DNA of 64,000 nucleotides from Pedobacter puniceum. GTDB taxonomy: Bacteria; Bacteroidota; Bacteroidia; Sphingobacteriales; Sphingobacteriaceae. A program made the translations under genes and the position numbers. This document shows, piece by piece, positions 23,692 to 31,908 of this stretch; position 1 is the stretch's first letter, and every line of letters begins with the position of its first letter. Location: contig NZ_WKJI01000001.1 in the NCBI RefSeq assembly GCF_009674685.1, forward strand, positions 434,001-498,000. The letters are read 5' to 3'. Below the pieces are notes generated by a model. That model was given only the letters and a program-made list of their open reading frames with translations. It ran no database searches and was not told the DNA's origin.

Positions 23692-23735
23692 CAGTCCCAA
23701 AACGTTAAAGCCTTTTGGAGAATAAAATCCTAAAT

Positions 23736-23817
23736 GCGGAAGTGGCGTAATTGGTAGCCGCACCAGACTTAGGATCTGGCGCTTCACGGCGTGGGGGTTC
23801 GAGTCCCTTCTTCCGCA
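23736..23817 (+). tRNA. tRNA-Leu (anticodon UAG)
   Basis: The acceptor stem GCGGAAG (23736-23742) pairs with CTTCCGC (23810-23816), with discriminator A at 23817. The anticodon arm is CCAGA-CTTAGGA-TCTGG, with the anticodon TAG at 23770-23772 reading CUN codons. A long variable arm (CGCTTCACGGCG) marks a class II tRNA, as expected for leucine. The T arm has GGGGGTTCGAGTCCC-type pairing. CCA is not encoded. A strong promoter lies upstream and a hairpin with a U-run lies 7 bp downstream. Confidence 0.97.
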
Positions 23818-23823
23818 CAAACC

Positions 23824-23855
23824 AATCCCTTTCAAGAAATTGAGAGGGATTTTTG
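23824..23855 (+). terminator. Terminator or attenuator hairpin between tRNA-Leu and tig
   Basis: AATCCCTTTCA (23824-23834) pairs with TGAGAGGGATT (23841-23851) over eleven positions with one G-T pair, a 6-nt loop, then TTTTG. It is only about 34 bp before the tig ATG, so some read-through, or a promoter within the tRNA region, is needed to express tig. Confidence 0.75.
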
Positions 23856-23888
23856 TATAGAGTCGTATCATTTAAAAAATACTCAGAA

Positions 23889-25232
23889 ATGAACATTACA
23901 CAGGAAAAGACCGGTGATCTTAATGCAGTGGTAACCGTAAAAATCAGTCCTGATGATTACCAGGAGAAAGTAAATAAAGCCATCAAAGAACAGGCTAAAA
24001 AAGCTAAAATTCCAGGATTTCGTCCAGGAATGGTTCCTCCTTCACATATTAAAAAAATGTATGGTAAAAGTATTTTAGTTGATGAAATCAATACCTTGCT
24101 TTCTGATACTGTAAATAACTATTTACAACAAAATAACATTGAAATCTTAGGTCAGCCTCTTCCAAAAGAAGATGACAGCCAGTTTAACTGGGATTTTAAC
24201 GATGAGTTTGTATTCAACTACGAACTAGGCTTAGCACCAGAAATTACTGTTGAGTTTACTTCAAAAGACAAACTAACTCAATACGTAGTAAAAGCAGATA
24301 AAGAAACTTTAGATGCTCGTATCAAAAACATCAGAAGAAGTTATGGTAAAATGACTAATCCTGAAGTTGTAGAAGCAGGTGATGTTATTTTTGGAGAGTT
24401 TGTTCAGTTAGACCAACATAACGAAGTTTTAGAAGGTGGTATCAATGTAACCTCTTCTTTGAGATTAGAGATTGTAAGTGATGCAAAAGCTCAGAAATCT
24501 TTAATCGGCTTGAAAAAAGGCGATGTTGTTGAAGCTTTTGATTTGGTGAATGCTGTTAATGACAATACACAAATTGTTAAAATCTTAAAATTAGATGAGG
24601 AGAACCCAATCATCCCTCAAACTAAATTTAAGTTAACCGTTAAAAACATCAACAGATTAGAAGAAGCTGATTTAAATCAGGAGTTTTTTGATAAACTGTT
24701 TGGTGAAGGTGCTGTAACCACAGAAGCAGAATTTGTAGCTAAAATTACTGAAGAAATTGAAGCTATGATGGCTCAAGATGCAGACCGTAAGTTAGCAGCA
24801 GATTTATACCAATACGGCGCTTCTAAAGCAGATATGCAATTGCCTGATGATTTCTTGAAAAGATGGTTAAAAATGACCAACAAGGAGTTAACCGACGAAG
24901 AATTAGAAAAAGGTTATGATGATTTTGCTAAAAACCTAAGATGGACTTTAGTAGAAAACAAAATCATCAAAGATAATAGCATCGAAATTAAATACGAGGA
25001 TGTGTTAGAAACTGCAAAACAACGTTTAGATGCGCAGTTTAGAATGTACAGCCCTCAAGCTTTAACAGAAGAACAATTAAACCAATACGCAGTACAGTTC
25101 TTACAAACAAAAGAAAATGCAAATCGCATTTTTGATGAAGTAAAAGCACAAAAAGTATTTGATTTCTTAAAAACTGTTATCACTTTAGACAAAAAAGAAA
25201 TTGATTACGTGAAATTTCAAGAATTAGCTTAA
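23889..25232 (+). CDS. tig: Trigger factor
   Basis: 447 residues from the ATG at 23889 (MNITQEKTGDLNAVVTVKIS); an in-frame ATG at 23853 would start inside the hairpin region and add 12 non-homologous residues. The ribosome-binding N-terminal domain has the signature IPGFRPGMVPPSHIKKMYGK. The middle PPIase-like domain is diverged, as in other Bacteroidota, with VEAGDVIFGEFVQ in place of the usual segment. The C-terminal chaperone arms (FFDKLFGEGAVTTEAEFVAK, DAQFRMYSPQALTEEQLN) are complete. Trigger factor is the ribosome-bound chaperone for nascent chains, and its placement upstream of clpP-clpX is the classic bacterial order. A strong terminator separates it from clpP. Confidence 0.95.
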   Translation: MNITQEKTGDLNAVVTVKISPDDYQEKVNKAIKEQAKKAKIPGFRPGMVPPSHIKKMYGKSILVDEINTLLSDTVNNYLQQNNIEILGQPLPKEDDSQFNWDFNDEFVFNYELGLAPEITVEFTSKDKLTQYVVKADKETLDARIKNIRRSYGKMTNPEVVEAGDVIFGEFVQLDQHNEVLEGGINVTSSLRLEIVSDAKAQKSLIGLKKGDVVEAFDLVNAVNDNTQIVKILKLDEENPIIPQTKFKLTVKNINRLEEADLNQEFFDKLFGEGAVTTEAEFVAKITEEIEAMMAQDADRKLAADLYQYGASKADMQLPDDFLKRWLKMTNKELTDEELEKGYDDFAKNLRWTLVENKIIKDNSIEIKYEDVLETAKQRLDAQFRMYSPQALTEEQLNQYAVQFLQTKENANRIFDEVKAQKVFDFLKTVITLDKKEIDYVKFQELA

Positions 25233-25250
25233 TTAAACGGCTATCTCATG

Positions 25251-25285
25251 CAAAAAGCAGCTTCAAAAGAGCTGCTTTTTGTATT
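25251..25285 (+). terminator. Rho-independent terminator of tig
   Basis: CAAAAAGCAGCT (25251-25262) pairs perfectly with AGCTGCTTTTTG (25270-25281), a 12-bp stem with a 7-nt loop and T residues in the right arm. It is 19 bp past the tig stop. Confidence 0.92.
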
Positions 25286-25508
25286 TATAAAAAGACATGT
25301 AAAGACAATAAACTTTCTTTGCGAAGAGTTGTTAGAGTGATAGTGTATATTTCTAACATCTAAAGAAATTTTATTCTTTTACATTTAAATAAATATTACA
25401 TATAATTGATGCTAATATTCTTTTTCTTTTAGAAGTTTTAAATAACTTGTCGTAGTTTAAAATCCTTGAAAACGAATTAGAATCTCTAAAATCAAAAATA
25501 ATTAGGTT

Positions 25509-26210
25509 ATGAGTATAGATAAAAACGAATTCCGTAAATATGCCGTTAAGCACCACAGAATAGGTGGTATGCATGTAGATAAGTATATCAGTAATGTAGA
25601 GGGTATCATGATGCCAAAATCAATGACACCTTATATCATAGAAGAGCGTCAGTTAAATGTGGCTCAGATGGATGTTTTTTCAAGATTAATGATGGATCGT
25701 ATCATTTTCTTGGGAGATGCCGTATATGACCAAAATGCAAATATCATTCAAGCACAGTTGTTGTTCTTACAATCTACAGATGCTAAACGTGATATTCAGA
25801 TATACATTAACTCGCCAGGAGGTTCTGTATATGCTGGTTTAGGTATTTATGATACCATGCAGTTTATATCGCCAGATGTAGCAACCATTTGTACAGGTAT
25901 GGCAGCTTCTATGGGGGCGGTATTAATGTGTGCTGGTGCTAAAGGTAAAAGAGCGGCTTTGCCTCATGCCCGTATCATGATTCACCAGCCGTCAGGTGGT
26001 GCGCAAGGTGTTGCTTCAGATATGGAGATTAATTTAAGAGAAATGCTGAAGCTGAAAAAAGAACTTTATGATATCATTTCTAAACATTCTGGCCAAACTT
26101 ATGACTGGGTAGAAAAAGCATCAGACCGCGATTACTGGATGAGAGCAGACGAAGCTAAAGAGTTTGGAATGATTGATGAGGTGTTAAGCGTAAATTCAAA
26201 TAAACAATAA
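25509..26210 (+). CDS. clpP: ATP-dependent Clp protease proteolytic subunit
   Basis: 233 residues. The serine-protease triad is recognisable: Ser134 in TGMAASMGAVL, His159 in HARIMIHQPSGG, and an Asp in the later ASDRDYWM region. The substrate-channel strand is QIYINSPGGSVYAGLGIYD. It forms the tetradecameric chamber fed by ClpX. The N-terminal 30 residues before the core are longer than in E. coli, matching other Bacteroidota ClpP. Its stop TAA shares its last A with the ATG of clpX (TAATG), so the two are translationally coupled. A gap of about 230 bp after the tig terminator holds the promoter. Confidence 0.97.
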   Translation: MSIDKNEFRKYAVKHHRIGGMHVDKYISNVEGIMMPKSMTPYIIEERQLNVAQMDVFSRLMMDRIIFLGDAVYDQNANIIQAQLLFLQSTDAKRDIQIYINSPGGSVYAGLGIYDTMQFISPDVATICTGMAASMGAVLMCAGAKGKRAALPHARIMIHQPSGGAQGVASDMEINLREMLKLKKELYDIISKHSGQTYDWVEKASDRDYWMRADEAKEFGMIDEVLSVNSNKQ

Positions 26211-27451
26211 TGAGTAAAAATCAAAAAGATATCAAATGCTCTTTCTGTGGTGCTGGTAAGCAAGATTCTTTAATGCTTATTGCCGGATTGGATGCGCACA
26301 TTTGTGATAAATGTGTTGCTCAGGCTAATGATATTCTGGCAGAAGAATTTGCCTTAAGAAAAGGTAAAAACGCACATGCCACACTTACTTTATTAAAACC
26401 ACAAGAAATAAAAAACCATATAGACCAATATGTAATAGGGCAAGATAGCGCTAAAAAAGTATTGTCTGTTGCGGTTTATAACCATTATAAAAGGCTAAAC
26501 CAAAAAGTTGGTAAAGATGAAATAGAGATTGAAAAATCTAACATCATGATGGTGGGCGAAACAGGTACAGGTAAAACCTTATTAGCTAAAACCATTGCCA
26601 AAATTTTAAATGTACCTTTTTGTATTTGTGATGCTACCGTTTTAACCGAAGCAGGTTATGTTGGTGAAGATGTGGAAAGTATATTAACCCGCTTATTGCA
26701 AGCTGCAGATTATGATGTAGCTGCCGCAGAAAGAGGTATCGTATATATTGATGAGGTTGATAAAGTAGCTCGTAAAAGCGATAATCCATCTATCACCAGA
26801 GACGTATCTGGTGAAGGCGTACAACAGGCCTTGTTGAAAATTTTAGAAGGTACTATTGTAAACGTACCTCCTCAGGGCGGGCGTAAGCATCCAGACCAGA
26901 AAATGATTCCGGTTAATACCAATAACATCTTATTTATTTGTGGAGGTGCTTTTGATGGTATCGAGAAGAAAATAGCTAATCGTTTAAGAACACAAACTGT
27001 TGGTTATAAAATTAAAGCCGAGGATAGTGAGGTAGATTTAGATAATCTTTATAAATACATTACTCCGCAAGATTTAAAATCTTTCGGGATGATACCAGAG
27101 TTAATTGGTCGTGTGCCGGTATTAACTTACCTCAATCCTTTAGATAGAGAAACTTTATTAAACATCTTAACAGAACCTAAAAACTCTTTAATTAAACAGT
27201 ATAAGAAACTGTTTGAGTATGAGGATATCAGTTTAGAGTTCACTAAAGATGTATGTGAATTTATTGTAGATAAGGCACTAGAGTTTAAATTAGGAGCCCG
27301 TGGTTTAAGGTCTATTTGTGAAGCCATCATGATAGATGCGATGTTCGAGATACCATCGCAGAAGCAGAAGTCTAAAACTTTGCTGATAGATATTGATTAT
27401 GCCCGGGAGAAATTCGAAAAATCAGATCTCAAAAAATTAAAAGTTGCATAA
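26210..27451 (+). CDS. clpX: ATP-dependent Clp protease ATP-binding subunit
   Basis: 413-residue AAA+ unfoldase that delivers substrates to ClpP. The N-terminal zinc-binding domain has cysteines 10, 13, 32 and 35 ([12 protein letters not shown], then HICDKC). Walker A is [16 protein letters not shown] at about 113-128, Walker [19 protein letters not shown], sensor-type motif [15 protein letters not shown], and the pore loop region GYVGED. The IGF-type ClpP-docking loop is not obvious by eye, but the region around [10 protein letters not shown] is where it lies. All catalytic motifs are intact. It is followed by a strong terminator. Confidence 0.97.
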   Translation: MSKNQKDIKCSFCGAGKQDSLMLIAGLDAHICDKCVAQANDILAEEFALRKGKNAHATLTLLKPQEIKNHIDQYVIGQDSAKKVLSVAVYNHYKRLNQKVGKDEIEIEKSNIMMVGETGTGKTLLAKTIAKILNVPFCICDATVLTEAGYVGEDVESILTRLLQAADYDVAAAERGIVYIDEVDKVARKSDNPSITRDVSGEGVQQALLKILEGTIVNVPPQGGRKHPDQKMIPVNTNNILFICGGAFDGIEKKIANRLRTQTVGYKIKAEDSEVDLDNLYKYITPQDLKSFGMIPELIGRVPVLTYLNPLDRETLLNILTEPKNSLIKQYKKLFEYEDISLEFTKDVCEFIVDKALEFKLGARGLRSICEAIMIDAMFEIPSQKQKSKTLLIDIDYAREKFEKSDLKKLKVA

Positions 27452-27452
27452 T

Positions 27453-27486
27453 AAAACGCCCCGGATATAAATGACGGGGCGTTTTT
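27453..27486 (+). terminator. Rho-independent terminator of clpPX
   Basis: AAAACGCCCCG (27453-27463) pairs perfectly with CGGGGCGTTTT (27475-27485), with an 11-nt loop and a T run. It starts 1 bp after the clpX stop codon. Confidence 0.93.
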
Positions 27487-27521
27487 GTTATCAACCATGG
27501 TTATACTTAAATAAGAAATTT

Positions 27522-28376
27522 ATGAATGAAGAGAAAGACGTGAAAAAGAAGACGGTAAAAGTACCGCAAAATGAAGTTAATAGCCCGGTAAAAGTTGGAT
27601 TGAAATCTAAAGATGATATTGTAAAAAACTGGTTGCCACGCTATACCGGAAGAGCATTAGATGAATTTGGAGATTATATCATCTTAACAAATTTCTCTAA
27701 ATATGTGCAGCTATTTTCAGAATGGCATAACGGAGCGCCTATATATGGTTTGGATAAACCTATGCAAAGCGTTACCGCAGATGGTATTACCATTATCAAT
27801 TTCGGTATGGGTAGTGCATTAGCTGCAACCATGATGGATTTATTAACAGCTATCAAACCTAAAGCAGTAGTTTTCTTGGGTAAATGTGGAGGGTTAAAAA
27901 AGAAAAATCAAATAGGCGATTTGATACTCCCTATTGCAGCGATAAGAGGTGAAGGAACTTCCAATGATTATTTACCAGCAGAAGTGCCAGCCTTACCAGC
28001 CTTCGCATTACAAAAAGCTATTTCTACAACCATCAGAGACCATTCTAGAGATTATTGGACCGGAACTGTTTATACAACCAATAGAAGGGTATGGGAGCAT
28101 GATAGAGAGTTTAAGAAATATCTAAAAGGCCTAAGAGCTATGGCTATTGATATGGAAACGGCAACGATATTTACTACCGGCTTTGCTAATAAAATTCCAA
28201 CAGGTGCTATTTTACTCGTGTCTGACCAACCCATGATTCCGGAAGGTGTTAAAACCGCAGAAGCAGATGCCTCACAAACAGCTGTAAAACATGTAGAATC
28301 TCACTTAAAAATAGGTATAGACTCTTTAAAACAACTAATTAATAACGGTTTAACGGTTAAGCATTTGAAGTTTTAA
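27522..28376 (+). CDS. amn: AMP nucleosidase
   Basis: 284 residues from the ATG at 27522. An upstream in-frame ATG at 27471 lies in the clpPX terminator hairpin and is rejected. The protein hydrolyses AMP to adenine and ribose 5-phosphate. Bacteroidota-type features: IVKNWLPRYTGRALDEFGDY, the nucleoside-phosphorylase-like core INFGMGSALAATMMDLL and VVFLGKCGGLKKKNQIGDLI, IRGEGTSNDY, and the active-site DMETATIFTTGFANKIPTGA followed by VSDQPMIPEGVKT. It lacks the N-terminal regulatory domain of the enterobacterial enzyme, as expected for this group. Its own promoter should lie in the 35 bp after the terminator, or it is reached by read-through. Confidence 0.93.
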   Translation: MNEEKDVKKKTVKVPQNEVNSPVKVGLKSKDDIVKNWLPRYTGRALDEFGDYIILTNFSKYVQLFSEWHNGAPIYGLDKPMQSVTADGITIINFGMGSALAATMMDLLTAIKPKAVVFLGKCGGLKKKNQIGDLILPIAAIRGEGTSNDYLPAEVPALPAFALQKAISTTIRDHSRDYWTGTVYTTNRRVWEHDREFKKYLKGLRAMAIDMETATIFTTGFANKIPTGAILLVSDQPMIPEGVKTAEADASQTAVKHVESHLKIGIDSLKQLINNGLTVKHLKF

Positions 28377-28399
28377 AGATTAAATTTTTAGTTTTATTT

Positions 28400-28450
28400 A
28401 AAGGGTATTGGCATTTTATGGTGATACCCTTTTGTTTTTATATAAGCTTA
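28400..28450 (+). terminator. Rho-independent terminator of amn
   Basis: AAAGGGTAT (28400-28408) pairs with ATACCCTTT (28434-28442), followed by TGTTTTTA. The loop of 25 nt is long but can form weak inner pairs. Confidence 0.7.
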
Positions 28451-28551
28451 TAAAAAATGCTTTGTCTATTCTCTTTTATAGATATTTATAAGCAATTTTG
28501 CCTTCGTCCATCAAATTAAAGAGGCTATTTTAGCACATTAAATATATTTTT

Positions 28552-31380
28552 ATGCAACATATAGGCGAGTTACTGCTGTCAGTTCTTCCAAAAGAAAGAA
28601 TCAAAACTAGGCTGATAGATTTAGTAGCTTATGCTTCAGATGCAGGTTTTTACCATTTACAACCTAAAGCCGTTGTACAACCTGTTTCTGTTGATGAGGT
28701 TATTGCACTTTTTCAATTTTCCTTAAAACATCAAATTCCTTTAACCTTTAGAACTGGCGGAACAAGTTTATCTGGCCAATCCATCACAGATGGTATTTTG
28801 GTAGATTTAAGTCAGTATTGGGATAAAGTTATTGTAGAGAACGAAGGTAAATATGTAAGGGTGCAACCCGGGGTTATTGGTGCTAAAGTAAATCATACCT
28901 TAAAGAGATACGGTAAAAAAATGGGTCCTGATCCATCTAGCATCAATTCTGCTATGATGGGGGGGATACTTTCTAATAACTCTAGTGGGATGTGTTGCGG
29001 TGTTAAACATAATTCTTACCATACCACTAAATATATCCGCTTTGTATTGCCAAACGGCTTAGTTTTCTCAACCGAGCATCAGCAAGATTACCAAAGGTTT
29101 AAAGAAGAGTGTCCGGCTATTTATCAGCAAATCATCCATTTAAAAGCTCAAATTACTGCCGATGAAACTATACAGGATTTCATCAGAGCTAAATATCAAA
29201 CTAAAAATACGGTAGGTTATTCTGTAAATGCTTTTATAGATTATGATGAGCCTTTAGACATTTTAGCACATTTATTAATTGGTGCAGAAGGAACTTTAGG
29301 CTTTATAGCCGAAGCAGTTTTAGAAACTTTAGATGATTACAAAGAGAAATCAACCGCTTTACTTTACTTTCCTAATATTTATGAAGCCTGTAAAGCTATT
29401 ATCCCGTTAACGGTTTCTGGAGCAGAAGCTGTGGAATTGATGGATAGGGCTTCTTTACGTTCTATAGAACACATTAAGGGTGTACCCGATATTTTAAAAT
29501 CTTTACCAGAAAGTGCGTCAGCTTTACTGATAGAATATCAGGCAAATACGCAGGAAGATCTGCAATTAAAAATTAACCAGTTTTTTGCGCTAGCGCCAGA
29601 TTTAAAGCTTTTAAACAGTGCCGAGTTTACTACAGATCCTTACCAGCAGGAGTTTTTATGGAAGCTACGTAAAGGTATGTTCCCATCAGTAGGTGCAGTA
29701 AGAGCAAGCGGCTCTACGGTAATTTTAGAAGATGTGGCTTTCCCAGTAGCTTATTTGGGCGATGCTATTTCTGATTTACAGGTGCTTTTTAAGCAATATC
29801 AATACTATAACGCCATTATTTTTGGTCATGCTAAGGATGGTAATATCCATTTCGTTGTAACACAATCTTTTAACACACCAGAAGAAATAAAACGTTATGA
29901 TAGCTTTTTAAAAGATGTTGTTGATTTAGTTATCCGTAAATATAAAGGTACTTTAAAGGCCGAACATGGTACAGGAAGAAACATGGCGCCATTTGTAGCT
30001 ACCGAGTGGGGAGAAGATATCTACCAAGTGATGAAAGCTTTAAAAGAGCTGATAGATCCTCAAAACTTATTAAATCCGGGTGTTATCATCAATGCTAACA
30101 AACAAGCTCATATCCAATATTTAAAAGATTTACCTTCTGTAGAAGAAGAGGTTGATAAATGTATGGAGTGCGGTTATTGCGAGTATATTTGCCCTAGTAG
30201 AAATATTACCCTAACTCCTCGTCAACGTATCGTTGTGAGGCGTGAGTTGGCTAACTTACGTGATAAAGGAGAATATCAAAAACATCAAGAGCTATTACAG
30301 CAGTTTCAATACGATGGTATGGATACCTGTGCTGTTGATGGTTTATGTGCTACTGCTTGCCCAGTAGAAATTAATACCGGCGATTTAATTAAGCGGCTGA
30401 GAAGAGAAAGCCATAACAGGTTTGCCAATAATACAGCGCTATGGGTAGCCAAAAACTTTGCTTTGGCAGAAACTTTTGCCGGTTTAGGGGTGAAAGTTGG
30501 AGAGGGTTTAAATGCTGCTTTTGGTAAAAACAGTATGCGCAACTTTACCCAAGCTGTTAAAAAGCAAATCCCGAGTTTCCCTTTATGGTCTAATCAATTA
30601 AAATCTGCCGGAAAAACTGCTATTTTTAAGCAAAACAACACTTTAAATGGTGTAGTTTATGCGCCTACATGTATCTCTAGAACTATGGGAGGCAGCATAG
30701 AAAAAGGGAAAAAGAATATTATCTCTACCATGGCTGCTATTTCAGAAAAAGCAGGGTTAAGTTTTATTATTCCAAAAGAGATTGATGGTTTATGTTGCGG
30801 ACAAATTTTTTCTTCTAAAGGCTATCAGGATGCTTACCAATATACCAGTAATAAAACCATAGAAAAATTATGGGCAGCTACAGACGGTGGAAGATTACCC
30901 GTGATGTTAGATATAAGTTCTTGTACTTATACTTTGCAGGGATGTAGAAGAGTGCTGACAGAAGCTAATAAATTAAAATTTGATGCACTCAAAATTATTG
31001 ATAGTATTGATTATATAGCCGATTATGTAATCCCAAGGTTAAAGAACATCCGTAAAAAAAGAAACATTGTATTGCATCCAGTTTGCTCATTAAAGAAGAT
31101 GGGTTTACAGCAAAAGTTTATAAAAGTAGCGCAGTTTTTTGCCGATGAGGTTACTGTTCCTTTTAGCGCAGGCTGTTGCGGTATGGCAGGAGATCGTGGC
31201 TTTCTTTTTCCAGAGTTAACAGCTTCTGCAACTTTACCAGAAGCCCAAGAAGTTAATGCTTGCGGTACTTTTGATGGTTACTATTCTAGCGGAAAAACTT
31301 GCGAAATGGCTATGTCTGAAGCAGTAGGGCATAACTATGAATCTATTGTGTATTTGGTAGATGAGTGTTTGGAGGGGTAG
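28552..31380 (+). CDS. FAD-linked and iron-sulfur 2-hydroxyacid dehydrogenase (GlcD/GlpC fusion type)
   Basis: 942 residues joining three modules. Residues 35-250 are an FAD_binding_4 domain (FRTGGTSLSGQSITDGILVD, VRVQPGVIGAKVN, GADGTLG-like motif seen as LIGAEGTLGFIAEAVL). Residues 260-520 are the FAD-oxidase C domain (HAKDGNIHFVVTQS, KAEHGTGRNMAP). From about 540 there are two ferredoxin-type clusters (CMECGYCEYICPS and CAVDGLCATACPVEI), and then CCG-type cysteine motifs (GLCCGQIF, CCGMAGDRGFLFPE). This architecture fits D-lactate, D-2-hydroxyglutarate or glycolate dehydrogenases that feed the quinone pool. The substrate cannot be settled by eye. Monocistronic, followed by a repeat-rich gap. 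Confidence 0.92.
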   Translation: MQHIGELLLSVLPKERIKTRLIDLVAYASDAGFYHLQPKAVVQPVSVDEVIALFQFSLKHQIPLTFRTGGTSLSGQSITDGILVDLSQYWDKVIVENEGKYVRVQPGVIGAKVNHTLKRYGKKMGPDPSSINSAMMGGILSNNSSGMCCGVKHNSYHTTKYIRFVLPNGLVFSTEHQQDYQRFKEECPAIYQQIIHLKAQITADETIQDFIRAKYQTKNTVGYSVNAFIDYDEPLDILAHLLIGAEGTLGFIAEAVLETLDDYKEKSTALLYFPNIYEACKAIIPLTVSGAEAVELMDRASLRSIEHIKGVPDILKSLPESASALLIEYQANTQEDLQLKINQFFALAPDLKLLNSAEFTTDPYQQEFLWKLRKGMFPSVGAVRASGSTVILEDVAFPVAYLGDAISDLQVLFKQYQYYNAIIFGHAKDGNIHFVVTQSFNTPEEIKRYDSFLKDVVDLVIRKYKGTLKAEHGTGRNMAPFVATEWGEDIYQVMKALKELIDPQNLLNPGVIINANKQAHIQYLKDLPSVEEEVDKCMECGYCEYICPSRNITLTPRQRIVVRRELANLRDKGEYQKHQELLQQFQYDGMDTCAVDGLCATACPVEINTGDLIKRLRRESHNRFANNTALWVAKNFALAETFAGLGVKVGEGLNAAFGKNSMRNFTQAVKKQIPSFPLWSNQLKSAGKTAIFKQNNTLNGVVYAPTCISRTMGGSIEKGKKNIISTMAAISEKAGLSFIIPKEIDGLCCGQIFSSKGYQDAYQYTSNKTIEKLWAATDGGRLPVMLDISSCTYTLQGCRRVLTEANKLKFDALKIIDSIDYIADYVIPRLKNIRKKRNIVLHPVCSLKKMGLQQKFIKVAQFFADEVTVPFSAGCCGMAGDRGFLFPELTASATLPEAQEVNACGTFDGYYSSGKTCEMAMSEAVGHNYESIVYLVDECLEG

Positions 31381-31400
31381 TTGGTTAAGTTTTAGTTGGT

Positions 31401-31468
31401 TAGTTTGTTAGGTGGTTAGGTTCTAGTTTGTTAGGTGGTTAGGTTCTAGTTTGTTAGATGGTTAGTTC
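31401..31468. repeat. 23-bp tandem repeat, three copies
   Basis: Unit TAGTTTGTTAGGTGGTTAGG plus TTC at 31401-31423 and 31424-31446, with a diverged third copy at 31447-31468. It begins 20 bp after the FAD/Fe-S gene stop. It is the first part of a 528-bp gap (31381-31908) that is almost wholly repeats. Confidence 0.9.
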
Positions 31469-31500
31469 TAAAATATGGGGACTTATCTTGCGCTCGTTTT

Positions 31501-31560
31501 TTATCTTGCGCTCGTTTGTAACGAGTGCTTAATGTGGTTCTACGATTTCATCGTTTTTAA
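31501..31560. repeat. REP-like 60-bp element, copy 1
   Basis: Contains two small palindromes: CTCGTTTGTAACGAG and ACGATTTCATCGT. A partial copy (TTATCTTGCGCTCGTTTT) abuts it at 31483-31500, and a second full copy lies at 31763-31822 with 3 differences. Just downstream, 31571-31607 holds a separate word (ACCACAAAGTTCGCAGAGGA then CACAGAG) of a kind often dispersed in Bacteroidota genomes. Confidence 0.85.
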
Positions 31561-31762
31561 TCTTTAAGGCTTAATTTTTAACCACAAAGTTCGCAGAGGA
31601 CACAGAGCTGGGTGGTAAGTTTTATTGATTGATTTTTGAATGAGAGAATAATTGATTTTGCAGAAGTTATTGTTTGTAGATTACCGGTTACCAATTACCA
31701 GTTACCACTTCTGGGTAGTGAGTTTCCTATTTTTAATTTTTCCTTTTTAATTTTTCTGCTCC

Positions 31763-31822
31763 TTATCTTGCGCTCGTTTGCAACGAGTGCTTAATATGGT
31801 TTTACGATTTCATCGTTTTTAA
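31763..31822. repeat. REP-like 60-bp element, copy 2
   Basis: Direct repeat of 31501-31560 (57 of 60 bases identical by eye), with the same two palindromes. Between the copies, 31611-31760 holds diverged pieces of the 12190 and 5112 repeat families (ATTGATTTTTGAATGAGAGA; TTACCAATTACCAGTTACCA). No transposase is present. Confidence 0.85.
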
Positions 31823-31832
31823 CCTCCGTGGT

Positions 31833-31895
31833 AAAAATATAAAACAGTGTTCTCCAAGAAGAATATTAAGCTTTATAAATCTTGGTGAACACTGT
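31833..31895 (-). terminator. Terminator of the DUF4861 gene
   Basis: ACAGTGTTC (31844-31852) pairs with GAACACTGT (31887-31895), one mismatch, then CCAAG with CTTGG, closing a 22-nt loop. On the minus strand it is followed by a T-rich run opposite 31833-31843. It lies 14 bp past the stop codon. Confidence 0.82.
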
Positions 31896-31908
31896 GGTTT
31901 AAAACAAA

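Noticed and set aside
23620-23896. Two minus-strand frames over the tRNA-Leu region
   Set aside because: They are antisense to the tRNA and its promoter. Peptides such as GLEPPRREAPDP are the usual false translations of tRNA genes.
25371-25574. Minus-strand frame of 67 codons upstream of clpP
   Set aside because: It covers the clpP promoter region and its start codons in antisense, with AT-driven composition and no homology that I recognise.
27471-27521. Upstream ATG for amn
   Set aside because: It lies inside the clpPX terminator hairpin; the protein family begins at the ATG at 27522.
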